Counted from the stretch's first letter, positions 49,784 through 57,645 are shown. The stretch: DNA of 64,000 nucleotides from Stutzerimonas kunmingensis (GCF_021432085.1 NZ_CP090366.1:3100001-3164000); one strand, 5' to 3'. Notes: generated by a model from the sequence alone, not told the origin. Made by a program: numbers and translations.

Positions 49784-50547
49784 GACAGGGCCGGCGACTG
49801 GCTCCAGGAGCGAACCTTGGCCTTCGCCGCCTCCAGATCATGCGGAAAGTCCAGTTCTCCCCAGCTCAGGCCGGCGATGGACTGGACGAATACCTGACCG
49901 GTGGTTTGCGCCAGCTGGTCGATGATGCTCAGGTACCAGCGCTGCAACGCTTCGGGCGTGCGCATGCTGGCCTCCAGCGCCTGGCGAAAAAGTTCGGCTC
50001 CCTCCGGCTGGAAGCGCATCATTCCGATCGACTCGCCGTCGACGCTGGCCAGCGGCAGGGTCTTGCCTACCCGCATGAGCCGATCACCCTCCAGACACAC
50101 TTTCATGTCGTCGCTGTCGTAGCTGCTCTTCTGGTCAACGGCGAGCGTAACGGGCCGAGACGGCGCTGCCAGCAAGCGCTCGAGCACCGGCAGATCGAAC
50201 AGGGTGTCACCATTGAGCAGGAGGAACTGCCCCTCCATCACATGCCGCACCATCCAGCAACTGGCCAGGTTATCGGCCACCTCGAAGAATGGGTTGTAGT
50301 GGATGGAAATGGCGCCGTGACCGTAGCGCTGCGTTAGCAAGGCTTCGACCTGGCTGACCCCGTATCCGGCAACCACGTTGATATCGTCGAATCCGGTCGC
50401 CCGGAGTGCGTCGATCTGCCACTCGATGACGGTCTTGCCGCCTAGCTCGATCAAACATTTGGGGCTGCTTTCGGTATACGGAAGTAACCGTCTACCTTGG
50501 CCAGCAGCGAGGATTACCACACGATGAAGCCCGTTCCTCTGCGTCAT
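49774..50547 (-). CDS. LicC/IPCT-like sugar- or polyol-phosphate nucleotidyltransferase
   Basis: A 257-residue nucleotidyltransferase. It has VVILAAGQGRRLLPYTESSP with the substrate lysine in KCLIELGGKTVIEWQI, YNPFFEVADNLASCW and FLLLNGDTLFDLPVLERLL. The NPF(F/Y)EV-NLAS block is shared with LicC-type cytidylyltransferases and inositol-1-phosphate cytidylyltransferases, so a CTP-dependent activation of a small alcohol phosphate is likely. It lies on the minus strand inside the rightward arm. The start at 50547 is the conserved one. Confidence 0.75.
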   Translation of the reverse strand: MTQRNGLHRVVILAAGQGRRLLPYTESSPKCLIELGGKTVIEWQIDALRATGFDDINVVAGYGVSQVEALLTQRYGHGAISIHYNPFFEVADNLASCWMVRHVMEGQFLLLNGDTLFDLPVLERLLAAPSRPVTLAVDQKSSYDSDDMKVCLEGDRLMRVGKTLPLASVDGESIGMMRFQPEGAELFRQALEASMRTPEALQRWYLSIIDQLAQTTGQVFVQSIAGLSWGELDFPHDLEAAKAKVRSWSQSPALSYA

Positions 50548-50694
50548 GCCGTCTCCTAGTAAGGGAACCGGGACAGATCTGCCCAGTCGATAGCCCGTGC
50601 TTTTGCGCGTACAGGCCATGCTAGCCGATTGTTTCGCGTAATGGGCGAACCGGTTAGGCTAACCAGATTGGAACCACTGTAGGCCCTTGAGTTC

Positions 50695-51762
50695 ATGCTG
50701 CTCATCGAGCGATACGTCATTGCCGAAACACGTCGACCGCTTGTGATCATGCTCGGAATCCTAATCTTCGTCTTTGCCACCTATTCGGCGCAACGTTATC
50801 TGGCACAGGCGGCCAATGGCAGCCTTGCCCTGAACGTCGTGTTCAACATCGTTTACTACAAGGTGCTTATCGCACTTGAGGTGCTGATTCCGGTCGCGGT
50901 GTATGTCTCGGTCGTGCTAGGCCTTGGCCGCTTGTATCACGACGCCGAGATGACCGCGCTCAGCGCTTCGGGCATGAGTCCGTTACGAATCTACCTTGCC
51001 GTGGCGCTTCTTGCATTACCCGTTTCGCTCCTGGTGGCAGCGATTTCCCTGGACGCGAGGCCCTGGGCCTATGCCAACGCTTTCGATCTTGAGCAGCAAT
51101 CCAAGACTGATCTGGATGTCAACCATCTGCTGCCGGAGCGGTTCAACATCAACCGTGAAAACGGCCGGATGATCTGGGCGCGCACCATCGACCACGGAAC
51201 AGGCAAGCTGCACGACGCCTTCATTTACGACACCAGTCAGCGCCGTACACACGTGTTTCGCGCCGACCAGGCGTGGATCGCCGACCCGAACCCGGATGAC
51301 CCGGTGATAAAACTCGCCAAGGGCAACGGGTATGCCCTCGAACATCTCGGAGCGCGAGACGAGTCGGTCGCGTTCAACGCGATGACGATGCACCTGGCGC
51401 CCATCGAATCGTCGAGCGAAACCCGCCGAAAGGCCGCCCCCACGGCTCGGCTCCGGCAATCCACCGCACTACCGGACCGGGCCGAGTTGCAATGGCGCGA
51501 AACCCGCGGCCTCAGCACGCTGCTGCTTGCGCTGCTGGCGGTTCCCTTGAGCAGGACGGCGCCCCGCCGGGGGCGTTTTGCCAGCCTTCTTCCGGTGACG
51601 GCGGTCTATGCGCTGGTCTTCTTCGGCGGGGATATCTGCAAGAGCCTTGTCAGTCACGGCAGCTTGCCTGCGTTGCCAGGGCTTTGGCTGGTCCCGTCGA
51701 TCATGGCGATCTCGTTGATCATCTTGTTACTGCGCGACATCGTGAGCATACGGCTGCGATGA
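50695..51762 (+). CDS. LptF-like permease (YjgP/YjgQ family), probable lipid exporter subunit
   Basis: A 355-residue inner-membrane protein of the LptF/LptG family. It starts MLLIERYVIAETRRPLVIML, has membrane helices near the N-terminus (about residues 12-30, 55-75, 100-120), a periplasmic beta-jellyroll region in the middle, then three helices near the C-terminus. The stop overlaps the next start (ATGA). Canonical lptFG in Pseudomonas lie beside pepA and serve LPS; this copy, placed among sphingolipid genes, is probably a paralogue for another outer-membrane lipid. No lptB-like ATPase is encoded within this pair. Confidence 0.85.
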   Translation: MLLIERYVIAETRRPLVIMLGILIFVFATYSAQRYLAQAANGSLALNVVFNIVYYKVLIALEVLIPVAVYVSVVLGLGRLYHDAEMTALSASGMSPLRIYLAVALLALPVSLLVAAISLDARPWAYANAFDLEQQSKTDLDVNHLLPERFNINRENGRMIWARTIDHGTGKLHDAFIYDTSQRRTHVFRADQAWIADPNPDDPVIKLAKGNGYALEHLGARDESVAFNAMTMHLAPIESSSETRRKAAPTARLRQSTALPDRAELQWRETRGLSTLLLALLAVPLSRTAPRRGRFASLLPVTAVYALVFFGGDICKSLVSHGSLPALPGLWLVPSIMAISLIILLLRDIVSIRLR

Positions 51763-52844
51763 GGCAACTCGACCGCTACCTGCTGCGCAGCCTGTGTGTT
51801 GGCTTCATAGCCGCCGCGGCCCTGCTGCTGCCCCTGTTTGGTACGCTTGATCTGGTCGAAGAACTGGACGATCTGCAGGAGGGCGGTTACCGACTGGCGC
51901 AGGCATTGACTGTCGTGCTCTTCACATTGCCCCGTCGAGCGGTGGAGCTCGGCCCCTTCATCGCCTTGCTGGGCGGAATAGCCGCCCTTGGGCAGCTGGC
52001 CGTCACTCAGGAGCTGACCGTGATGCGCGCTGCTGGGGTTTCCATGACACGCATCGGCCTCGCTGTGCTAATGGCCGGCGTGCTCCTGGCCTTGGTTCTG
52101 GCAGCGACTGACGAATGGGTGGCCTCGCCGTTGCAGCAGAAGGCCCTGCGCATACGGACGCTGGCGCTGGCAATGACCGACGACCGAGCCGGAAAGGACC
52201 ACAGCATCTGGGCCATGAAGGAAAACCAGGTGGTGCGGATCGGTGGTCTGGATTCGAGCCAGTTACCCAACCAGATCGAGATATTCACCTTCGAGCCGAA
52301 CCATGCGCTGAGCCAGTACATCCAGGCACAACGCGCGGAGGTCCAGGCTGGAAATCTCTGGCAACTGCATGAGGTTACAGTCAAGCGCTGGGCGGGCGAT
52401 CAGGAAACGGTCGAGCGGCTCGACATTATGCGCTGGCAATCGTTCGTTCCGGCCAATCGTTTGAGCGAAGTCAGCTTGCCGCCTGAAAGCCTTTCATTCG
52501 TACAACTGAATCGCTACGTCGATTTCCTCCAGCGCACCGGCCAACCGGCAGGTCAGTACCAGGTAGCGCTCTGGCAGAAGCTCGGCAATCCGATACTGAC
52601 GCTCGCGATGATTCTTTTCGCGGTACCGTTCACCTTCGGGCAGAGCCGCTCGACCGGCCTTGCCGGCAAGCTCGCGGTGGGCGCGCTGGTAGGGTTGCTG
52701 GTCTACATGGTCAACCAGATCCTGGTCAATCTGGGCATTCTGCTCAAGCTCAATCCACTCGCCGTAGGTATTCTGCCTGCCGCCGTACTGCTGGGCGCCG
52801 CCATGCTGGTGGTGGCCCGTTACGACCGGAGCGCACACGGATGA
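51759..52844 (+). CDS. LptG-like permease (YjgP/YjgQ family)
   Basis: A 361-residue partner of the preceding gene. It begins MRQLDRYLLRSLCVGFIAAA and has LGPFIALLGGIAALGQLAVT, ELTVMRAAGVSMTRIGLAVL and the C-terminal helices GNPILTLAMILFAVPFTFG and VNQILVNLGILLKLNPLAVG typical of LptG. The ATG at 51759 overlaps the upstream stop by four bases. An earlier in-frame extension starts inside the previous gene and is not real. LptF and LptG normally form a heterodimer that takes lipid from the inner membrane to the LptC/A bridge. Confidence 0.86.
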   Translation: MRQLDRYLLRSLCVGFIAAAALLLPLFGTLDLVEELDDLQEGGYRLAQALTVVLFTLPRRAVELGPFIALLGGIAALGQLAVTQELTVMRAAGVSMTRIGLAVLMAGVLLALVLAATDEWVASPLQQKALRIRTLALAMTDDRAGKDHSIWAMKENQVVRIGGLDSSQLPNQIEIFTFEPNHALSQYIQAQRAEVQAGNLWQLHEVTVKRWAGDQETVERLDIMRWQSFVPANRLSEVSLPPESLSFVQLNRYVDFLQRTGQPAGQYQVALWQKLGNPILTLAMILFAVPFTFGQSRSTGLAGKLAVGALVGLLVYMVNQILVNLGILLKLNPLAVGILPAAVLLGAAMLVVARYDRSAHG

Positions 52845-52893
52845 GGCAACTGGACACAGCGATACCTATTCCACAATCGAGGGTGCGACACGC

Positions 52894-54081
52894 ATGACGA
52901 CAAAAGTCCATTTGGTGGGCCAGTGTACGGTGAAATTATGGGGATTGACCTCCAGGGAGAGATTCCGGCGCGTACTGCGAAGATTGCCCGACGTGCAGCT
53001 GATGGAAGCCGAACAGCCGCTGCCCCGCGACGGCGTTGTGCTGTTGTTGCGCGAGGACTACCTGTACGACGAGCGCGTGCTGCGTGGGCTGCTGCGCAGC
53101 GAAGGGGTCGCGTTGCAGGATCCTCACAACGGGCACGTCATAGCAGCGCTACTTCCGGCCGACCGGCTCGACGAGAAAGCTGCCCGGCTCGAGGGTCCGG
53201 TCATAACCAGCTTGCCGACAACCTTGCCAGAGACCGTCGCCTCCGGCCTGCAGACCCAACTGCGCAAGCTGGACGTGCCCTGGGTCGCGCCGATCTCCGA
53301 GGCCAACCGCGCACAGCTGGAAAAGGCCCTGTTCAACGGTGCCTACAAGGGCGTTACCGACTTCATTACCCGGGGCGTGTGGCCGGTGCCGGCACGCTGG
53401 GTGACCGGCCTCTGCGTACGCTTGGGGCTGAGCCCGAACCACGTCACCGGGGCCAGCTACGTACTGGCGATCCTCGCCGGATGGTGGTTCTGGCACGGCC
53501 AGTTTGGCGCAGGTCTGCTAGCGGGCTGGGTGATGACCTTCCTTGACACGGTCGACGGCAAGCTGGCCCGGGTGACCGTCACCTCGACGCGTTTCGGCAA
53601 CCTCTTCGACCACGCCCTGGACCTGGTCCACCCGCCCCTGTGGTACATCGCCTGGGGCGTCGGGCTGGCGGCGAGCTGGGACCATGCCCTGTCGCTGAGC
53701 GGCGTGTGCTGGGCGATCTTCGTCGGCTACGTGGCCGGCCGGCTGTGCGAAGGCGCGTTCAAGTTCGCCGCGCCCTTCTCGCTGTTTCTCTGGCGCCCGT
53801 TCGACTCGGTCAACCGCCTGTTCACCGCGCGGCGCAACCCCAACCTGCTGTTGCTCAGCCTAGCCTGGCTGGCACAGGCCAACGACATCGGCCTGCTGCT
53901 CGTCGCACTCTGGACGCTGATCTCGACGCTGGTACTGGCGGTGCGGGTGATCTGGGCGATCGCCCTGCGCCAGCGTGGCGCCGACCTGCAACCCTGGCTC
54001 AGCCAGGTCGACCTGAAGGCCGAGCGGCACCGGCCGGTCGTTCGTCTGTTCGCGCCACGCTCGGGGCTCAACGATGCCTGA
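52894..54081 (+). CDS. CDP-alcohol phosphatidyltransferase with an extra N-terminal domain
   Basis: A 395-residue membrane enzyme. The catalytic motif of the family is complete: DTVDGKLARVTVTSTRFG followed by NLFDHALD around residues 218-243, giving the two metal sites. About six membrane segments occupy residues 165-345. Residues 1-145 form a soluble domain with LLREDYLYDERVLRGLL and QDPHNGHVIAALL that recalls a degenerate nucleotidyltransferase fold seen in fused inositol-phosphate enzymes; this is a guess. In context it may transfer a phospho-headgroup onto or from a CDP-activated lipid. It overlaps the kinase gene by eight bases. Confidence 0.85.
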   Translation: MTTKVHLVGQCTVKLWGLTSRERFRRVLRRLPDVQLMEAEQPLPRDGVVLLLREDYLYDERVLRGLLRSEGVALQDPHNGHVIAALLPADRLDEKAARLEGPVITSLPTTLPETVASGLQTQLRKLDVPWVAPISEANRAQLEKALFNGAYKGVTDFITRGVWPVPARWVTGLCVRLGLSPNHVTGASYVLAILAGWWFWHGQFGAGLLAGWVMTFLDTVDGKLARVTVTSTRFGNLFDHALDLVHPPLWYIAWGVGLAASWDHALSLSGVCWAIFVGYVAGRLCEGAFKFAAPFSLFLWRPFDSVNRLFTARRNPNLLLLSLAWLAQANDIGLLLVALWTLISTLVLAVRVIWAIALRQRGADLQPWLSQVDLKAERHRPVVRLFAPRSGLNDA

Positions 54082-55042
54082 ACCAACGGGCCGTCCCCGG
54101 CACGTCGCGTTGCTGCTGAACCCGCAGAGCGGGCGCATGCAACGACGGCTGGCGACCCTGCGCGGCCTCGCTGCATCGATACCGGGCGTGTCGGTCCGCG
54201 AAGCCTCTATGCCTGCCGCGATGGCCGAGGCCGTGCGCGAGTGGCGTGCCGACCCGCCCGGGCTGATCGTGGTCATCGGCGGCGACGGCACGTTGCAGGG
54301 CTTGCTTACGGCGCTGCTGCGGCAGCCGGACGGCGCAGTGCCGGACCTGCTGGTCATCCCTGCCGGCACCACCAACATGAGCGCCGCCGACCTCGGCGCG
54401 CGGCACAAACCCGAGCCCGCGCTACGCGCGCTCGCAGCCTGGCTGGACGGCGGCGGCGATACCCCGGGCGCGACCGCGCGGCCGGTGCTGCGCATCGACG
54501 CCGGCCCAGGCTTCGAACCGCAGTTCGGCCTGTTCTTCGGCACCGGCGCCGTTCTCAACGGCGTGCGCTACTACCACGAACAGGTCCGCCCCACCGGCGT
54601 GCGCGGCGTCGTCGGCCCCGCGTTGGCCTTCGGCCGGCTGCTGCTGTCGCTGCTGCGCAACAAGCCTAGCCGCTTGCTGCCGCCGATGCCGGCGAAGCTC
54701 GAGATGGCGGACGCCTGCCGGAACGGCGACTGGCTGCTGGTGCTGGCCTCCACGCTGGACCGCCTGCTGATCGGCTGCCGGCCTTACTGGGGGACGGAAC
54801 CGGCCCCGCTGCACGTCACCGCCGTCGCCCATCGCCCGCGGCGCTTGGCCTGGATGCTGCCAAGACTGCTCAGCGGGCACGGCGGCGGCGTCGCCCGGGA
54901 GCAGGACGGCTACGTCAGCCACAATGTGGAGACACTCCAGCTGACCGGCCCGCAGGAGTTCATCCTCGACGGCGAATTGTTCCGGGCGGATGCCCCGATC
55001 CGCATTGCCGCGACGCGCCCGCTGCGCTTCCTGAGCTTCTGA
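54074..55042 (+). CDS. Diacylglycerol kinase-family lipid kinase, candidate ceramide kinase
   Basis: A 322-residue lipid kinase with the ATP-binding VVIGGDGTLQGLLTAL, preceded by LLLNPQSGRMQRRL and followed by VIPAGTTNMSAADLGAR, and a C-terminal beta-rich domain with EFILDGELFR. The DAGK/sphingosine kinase family includes the ceramide kinase CpgB of Caulobacter. Neighbours (ceramide biosynthesis, CDP-alcohol transferase, CDP-lipid synthase) make ceramide a plausible substrate, but diacylglycerol cannot be excluded. It starts inside the preceding gene and ends six bases before the next. Confidence 0.82.
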   Translation: MPEPTGRPRHVALLLNPQSGRMQRRLATLRGLAASIPGVSVREASMPAAMAEAVREWRADPPGLIVVIGGDGTLQGLLTALLRQPDGAVPDLLVIPAGTTNMSAADLGARHKPEPALRALAAWLDGGGDTPGATARPVLRIDAGPGFEPQFGLFFGTGAVLNGVRYYHEQVRPTGVRGVVGPALAFGRLLLSLLRNKPSRLLPPMPAKLEMADACRNGDWLLVLASTLDRLLIGCRPYWGTEPAPLHVTAVAHRPRRLAWMLPRLLSGHGGGVAREQDGYVSHNVETLQLTGPQEFILDGELFRADAPIRIAATRPLRFLSF

Positions 55043-55048
55043 CCGCCG

Positions 55049-56017
55049 ATGCGCAGCCTCCGCACCTTGCCCGCCCCGCCACCTGAGCTGGTGGAGGAAA
55101 TCGCCCGCCAGGCGGCCCTTCCGGTGGCCGCGGTGCTGCAGCCGTTATGCGATGCGCTTCACGCACGCTTCGGCGAGGCGCTGGTGGCGGTGCTGTTCTA
55201 CGGCTCCTGCCTGCGCAACGTCGACCCGGCGGAAGGGCTGGTGGACCTCTACGCCATCGTCGACGACTACCGGCACGCCCATCCCGGCCGGGCCTTGCGC
55301 CTGGCCAACGCCTGGCTGCCGCCGAACGTCTTCCCGCTGCGGGCCGACACGGCGACCGGCCAAACCATCCAGGCCAAATGCGCCGTCCTCTCGCTGGCCG
55401 ACCTCGAACACGGCACCGCGCTGTGGTTCCAGAGCTACCTGTGGGGACGCTTCGCACAGCCGTCGCGGCTGGTGTACGCCCGTGATCCCGACGTCGAGCG
55501 GCGCATCCTGCAGGCCATGGCGCGTGCGGTGGTGACCTTCCTGAACCAGGTCGTCCCCTGCCAGCCCGCACGGCTCGACAGCCAGCTCCTCTGGCAGCGC
55601 GGGCTCGCCCTCAGCTATGCGACCGAGCTGCGCCCGGAGGCCGCCGACCGGCCGGCGCAACTGGCGCAACATGACCGGGATCATTATCGCCGCATCACCC
55701 GCGCGGCCGCTTCGGCGGTCCCGGGCCTGCAGGCGGAGGCCGGCCGCGACGACGGCTACCTCAACCTGGCCACCGCAACGGTTCGCCGGCGCGCGGCACG
55801 CCGCTGGAAACTGCGGCGCCTCCAGGGCCGGACGCTGAACGTGCTGCGGCTGGTCAAGGCGGTGTTCACCTTCGAAAATGGCGTGGACTACGTCGTCTGG
55901 AAACTGCAGCGCCACCTGGGGCACCCTGTGGAGATCAGTCCGCGGATGCGACGACACCCGCTGATCTTCGGCTGGCCATTGCTCTGGCGGCTGCTGCGCG
56001 AGCGACGGCTGCGCTAG
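55049..56017 (+). CDS. Tam41-like CDP-lipid synthase (mitochondrial phosphatidate cytidylyltransferase family)
   Basis: A 322-residue protein that matches the Tam41/MMP37 family pattern. It has the nucleotidyltransferase loop in AVLFYGSCLRN, metal acids in LVDLYAIVDDYRHAHPGRAL, the block KCAVLSLADLEHGTALW, and YLWGRFAQPSRLVYARD. The C-terminal helix has LRLVKAVFTFENGVDYVVWK. Tam41 makes CDP-diacylglycerol from phosphatidic acid and CTP. Placed just after a ceramide-kinase-like gene, the substrate here could be ceramide-1-phosphate. No match to bacterial CdsA. It starts six bases after the kinase stop. Confidence 0.78.
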   Translation: MRSLRTLPAPPPELVEEIARQAALPVAAVLQPLCDALHARFGEALVAVLFYGSCLRNVDPAEGLVDLYAIVDDYRHAHPGRALRLANAWLPPNVFPLRADTATGQTIQAKCAVLSLADLEHGTALWFQSYLWGRFAQPSRLVYARDPDVERRILQAMARAVVTFLNQVVPCQPARLDSQLLWQRGLALSYATELRPEAADRPAQLAQHDRDHYRRITRAAASAVPGLQAEAGRDDGYLNLATATVRRRAARRWKLRRLQGRTLNVLRLVKAVFTFENGVDYVVWKLQRHLGHPVEISPRMRRHPLIFGWPLLWRLLRERRLR

Positions 56018-56085
56018 GTTTAATACGGTGGCCGCCGCAAGGCCTTCATCGCATCGCATCATCCGAAACGTCTTCCGGAGGATTC

Positions 56086-56859
56086 ATGAGCCAAACGAAC
56101 AACCAAATCGATGCAGGCCGGCCCAAGCGCAAGCGCAAGCGCAAGCATCGGCCCAGCGTGGCCGTGGGCCTGTGGCTCATCAAGCGGCTGGAAAACGCGA
56201 TCCGGCGCTACTCGAAGGTGGGTGTGACGCCCTTCTTCGAGCCTGCGCAGTTCGCCTGGACGGCCCCGCTCGAAGCCCAGTGGGAGGTGATACGCCGCGA
56301 GCTGGACCAGGTGCTCACCCGCCAGGACGACATCCCCAACTTCCAGGACATCTCCCGGGACCAGCTCAACATCACTCAGGACGATCGCTGGAAGACGTTC
56401 TTTCTCTACGGCTACGGCTACAAGATGGACGGCAACTGCGCGCGCTGCCCGGAGACCACCCGGCTGGTGGAGTCCATTCCCGGCATGTTCACCGCGTTCT
56501 TCTCGATCCTGGCGCCGGGCAAGCACATTCCGCCCCACCGCGGGCCGTACAACGGCCTGCTGCGCGCCCATCTGGGCCTGATCGTGCCCGAACCGAGGGA
56601 ACAGTGCCGCATCCAGGTCGGCGATCAGACGCGGCACTGGGAAGCGGGCCGGTTCCTGATCTTCGACGACACCTTCCGCCACCAGGTGTGGAACGACACC
56701 GACGGCACCCGGGTGGTGCTGTTCCTCGATGTGCGGCGGCCGCTGGCGTGGCCCGGCGCCTGGCTCAACCGGGTGGTGCTGCAGCTGATCCGCTGGTCGC
56801 CGTTCATCCAGGACGCCCGCCGTAACCACCGCGCCTGGGAGCGCGGGCTGCAACGCTGA
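56086..56859 (+). CDS. Aspartyl/asparaginyl beta-hydroxylase family protein (LpxO-like)
   Basis: A 257-residue Fe(II)/2-oxoglutarate oxygenase. The iron ligands are in HIPPHRGPYNG (first His) and DDTFRHQVWND (second His), with the 2-oxoglutarate arginine probably in TDGTRVVLFLD. WKTFFLYGYGYKMDGNC is typical of the LpxO group, which hydroxylates lipid acyl chains. Residues 10-20 are a Lys/Arg tract encoded by an AAGCGC repeat. It has a CGGAGG ribosome site and ends the rightward arm. The substrate may be lipid A or the ceramide acyl chain. Confidence 0.85.
   Translation: MSQTNNQIDAGRPKRKRKRKHRPSVAVGLWLIKRLENAIRRYSKVGVTPFFEPAQFAWTAPLEAQWEVIRRELDQVLTRQDDIPNFQDISRDQLNITQDDRWKTFFLYGYGYKMDGNCARCPETTRLVESIPGMFTAFFSILAPGKHIPPHRGPYNGLLRAHLGLIVPEPREQCRIQVGDQTRHWEAGRFLIFDDTFRHQVWNDTDGTRVVLFLDVRRPLAWPGAWLNRVVLQLIRWSPFIQDARRNHRAWERGLQR
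56125..56146 (+). repeat. AAGCGC hexanucleotide repeat inside the LpxO-like gene
   Basis: Three and two-thirds copies of AAGCGC in frame encode a KRKRKRK tract after residue 13. Gain or loss of a copy would keep the frame. Confidence 0.8.
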
Positions 56860-56880
56860 GCGGGTCCGAAGGCTCGCGGA

Positions 56881-57645
56881 TCAGTCGTCCAGCAGCTTGT
56901 GCGCCTGGTCCCAGGCGGCCAGGTTGCGCCGCGCCTCCTGCACGAAAGGGCTGCACCGCACCGCGCCGAGGAACAGGTCGCCGAGCAGCCGGCCGGGCAG
57001 GCGCAGCGGGCGCTTGAACTGGATCAGCAGGACCACGCGGGTCTGCTCGGTGTCGTTCCACACCTCGTGCGGGTAGGTGTCGTCGAACACCAGGCATTCC
57101 CCTTCGCACCAGTGGCGCGTTTCCGGGCCGACCTGGATACGGCAGCGCTCGCGCGCCGTCGGCGTGACCACGCCCAGGTGGCAGGTCATGATCCGCTTGG
57201 TCACCCCGGTATGCCGGGGGATGTGGGCGCCGGGCTCGAGGATGGAGAAGAACGCGCTGTTGAGGCCGGGCACCACCGCCAGCGCTTCGGCGGTGCGCGG
57301 GCAGCGACGGCAACCTTCGTCGATCCGGTAGCCGTAGCCCCAGAGGAAGAACGAGCGCCAGCTGCCTTCGGCAATGCGCCGGTGATCGGGGGATATGTCG
57401 CGCAGCGCGGGGATCGCCGTGCCCTGTCGGAGCAGCGCGTCCAGCTCCGCGCGGATGACCGGCCAGTGGCGTTCCAGCTCGGCCGTCCAGGGGAACGCGG
57501 CCTTGTCGAACACCGGCGGGTCACCCACCAGCGAATGCTTCGAGAGGAACCGGTTGAGCAGCGGCCGCAGCTTCTTGCCGGTCTGGTAGAGCATGCTGCG
57601 CTTGACCTTGTCCTTCTTGGGAACCGCACTTGCCATGTCGTTCAT
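56881..57645 (-). CDS. Second aspartyl/asparaginyl beta-hydroxylase family protein (LpxO-like)
   Basis: A 254-residue paralogue of the preceding gene on the opposite strand, ending 22 bases from it. It shares SWRSFFLWGYGYRIDEGC, the first iron His in HIPRHTGVTKRIMTCHLGV, and the second in FDDTYPHEVWNDTEQTR. An N-terminal basic segment (KKDKVKRSML) and hydrophobic patches near residues 180-205 suggest membrane association. Substrate as for its partner; having two copies suggests different acyl positions or lipids. A GAGGAG ribosome site precedes the ATG at 57645. Confidence 0.84.
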   Translation of the reverse strand: MNDMASAVPKKDKVKRSMLYQTGKKLRPLLNRFLSKHSLVGDPPVFDKAAFPWTAELERHWPVIRAELDALLRQGTAIPALRDISPDHRRIAEGSWRSFFLWGYGYRIDEGCRRCPRTAEALAVVPGLNSAFFSILEPGAHIPRHTGVTKRIMTCHLGVVTPTARERCRIQVGPETRHWCEGECLVFDDTYPHEVWNDTEQTRVVLLIQFKRPLRLPGRLLGDLFLGAVRCSPFVQEARRNLAAWDQAHKLLDD

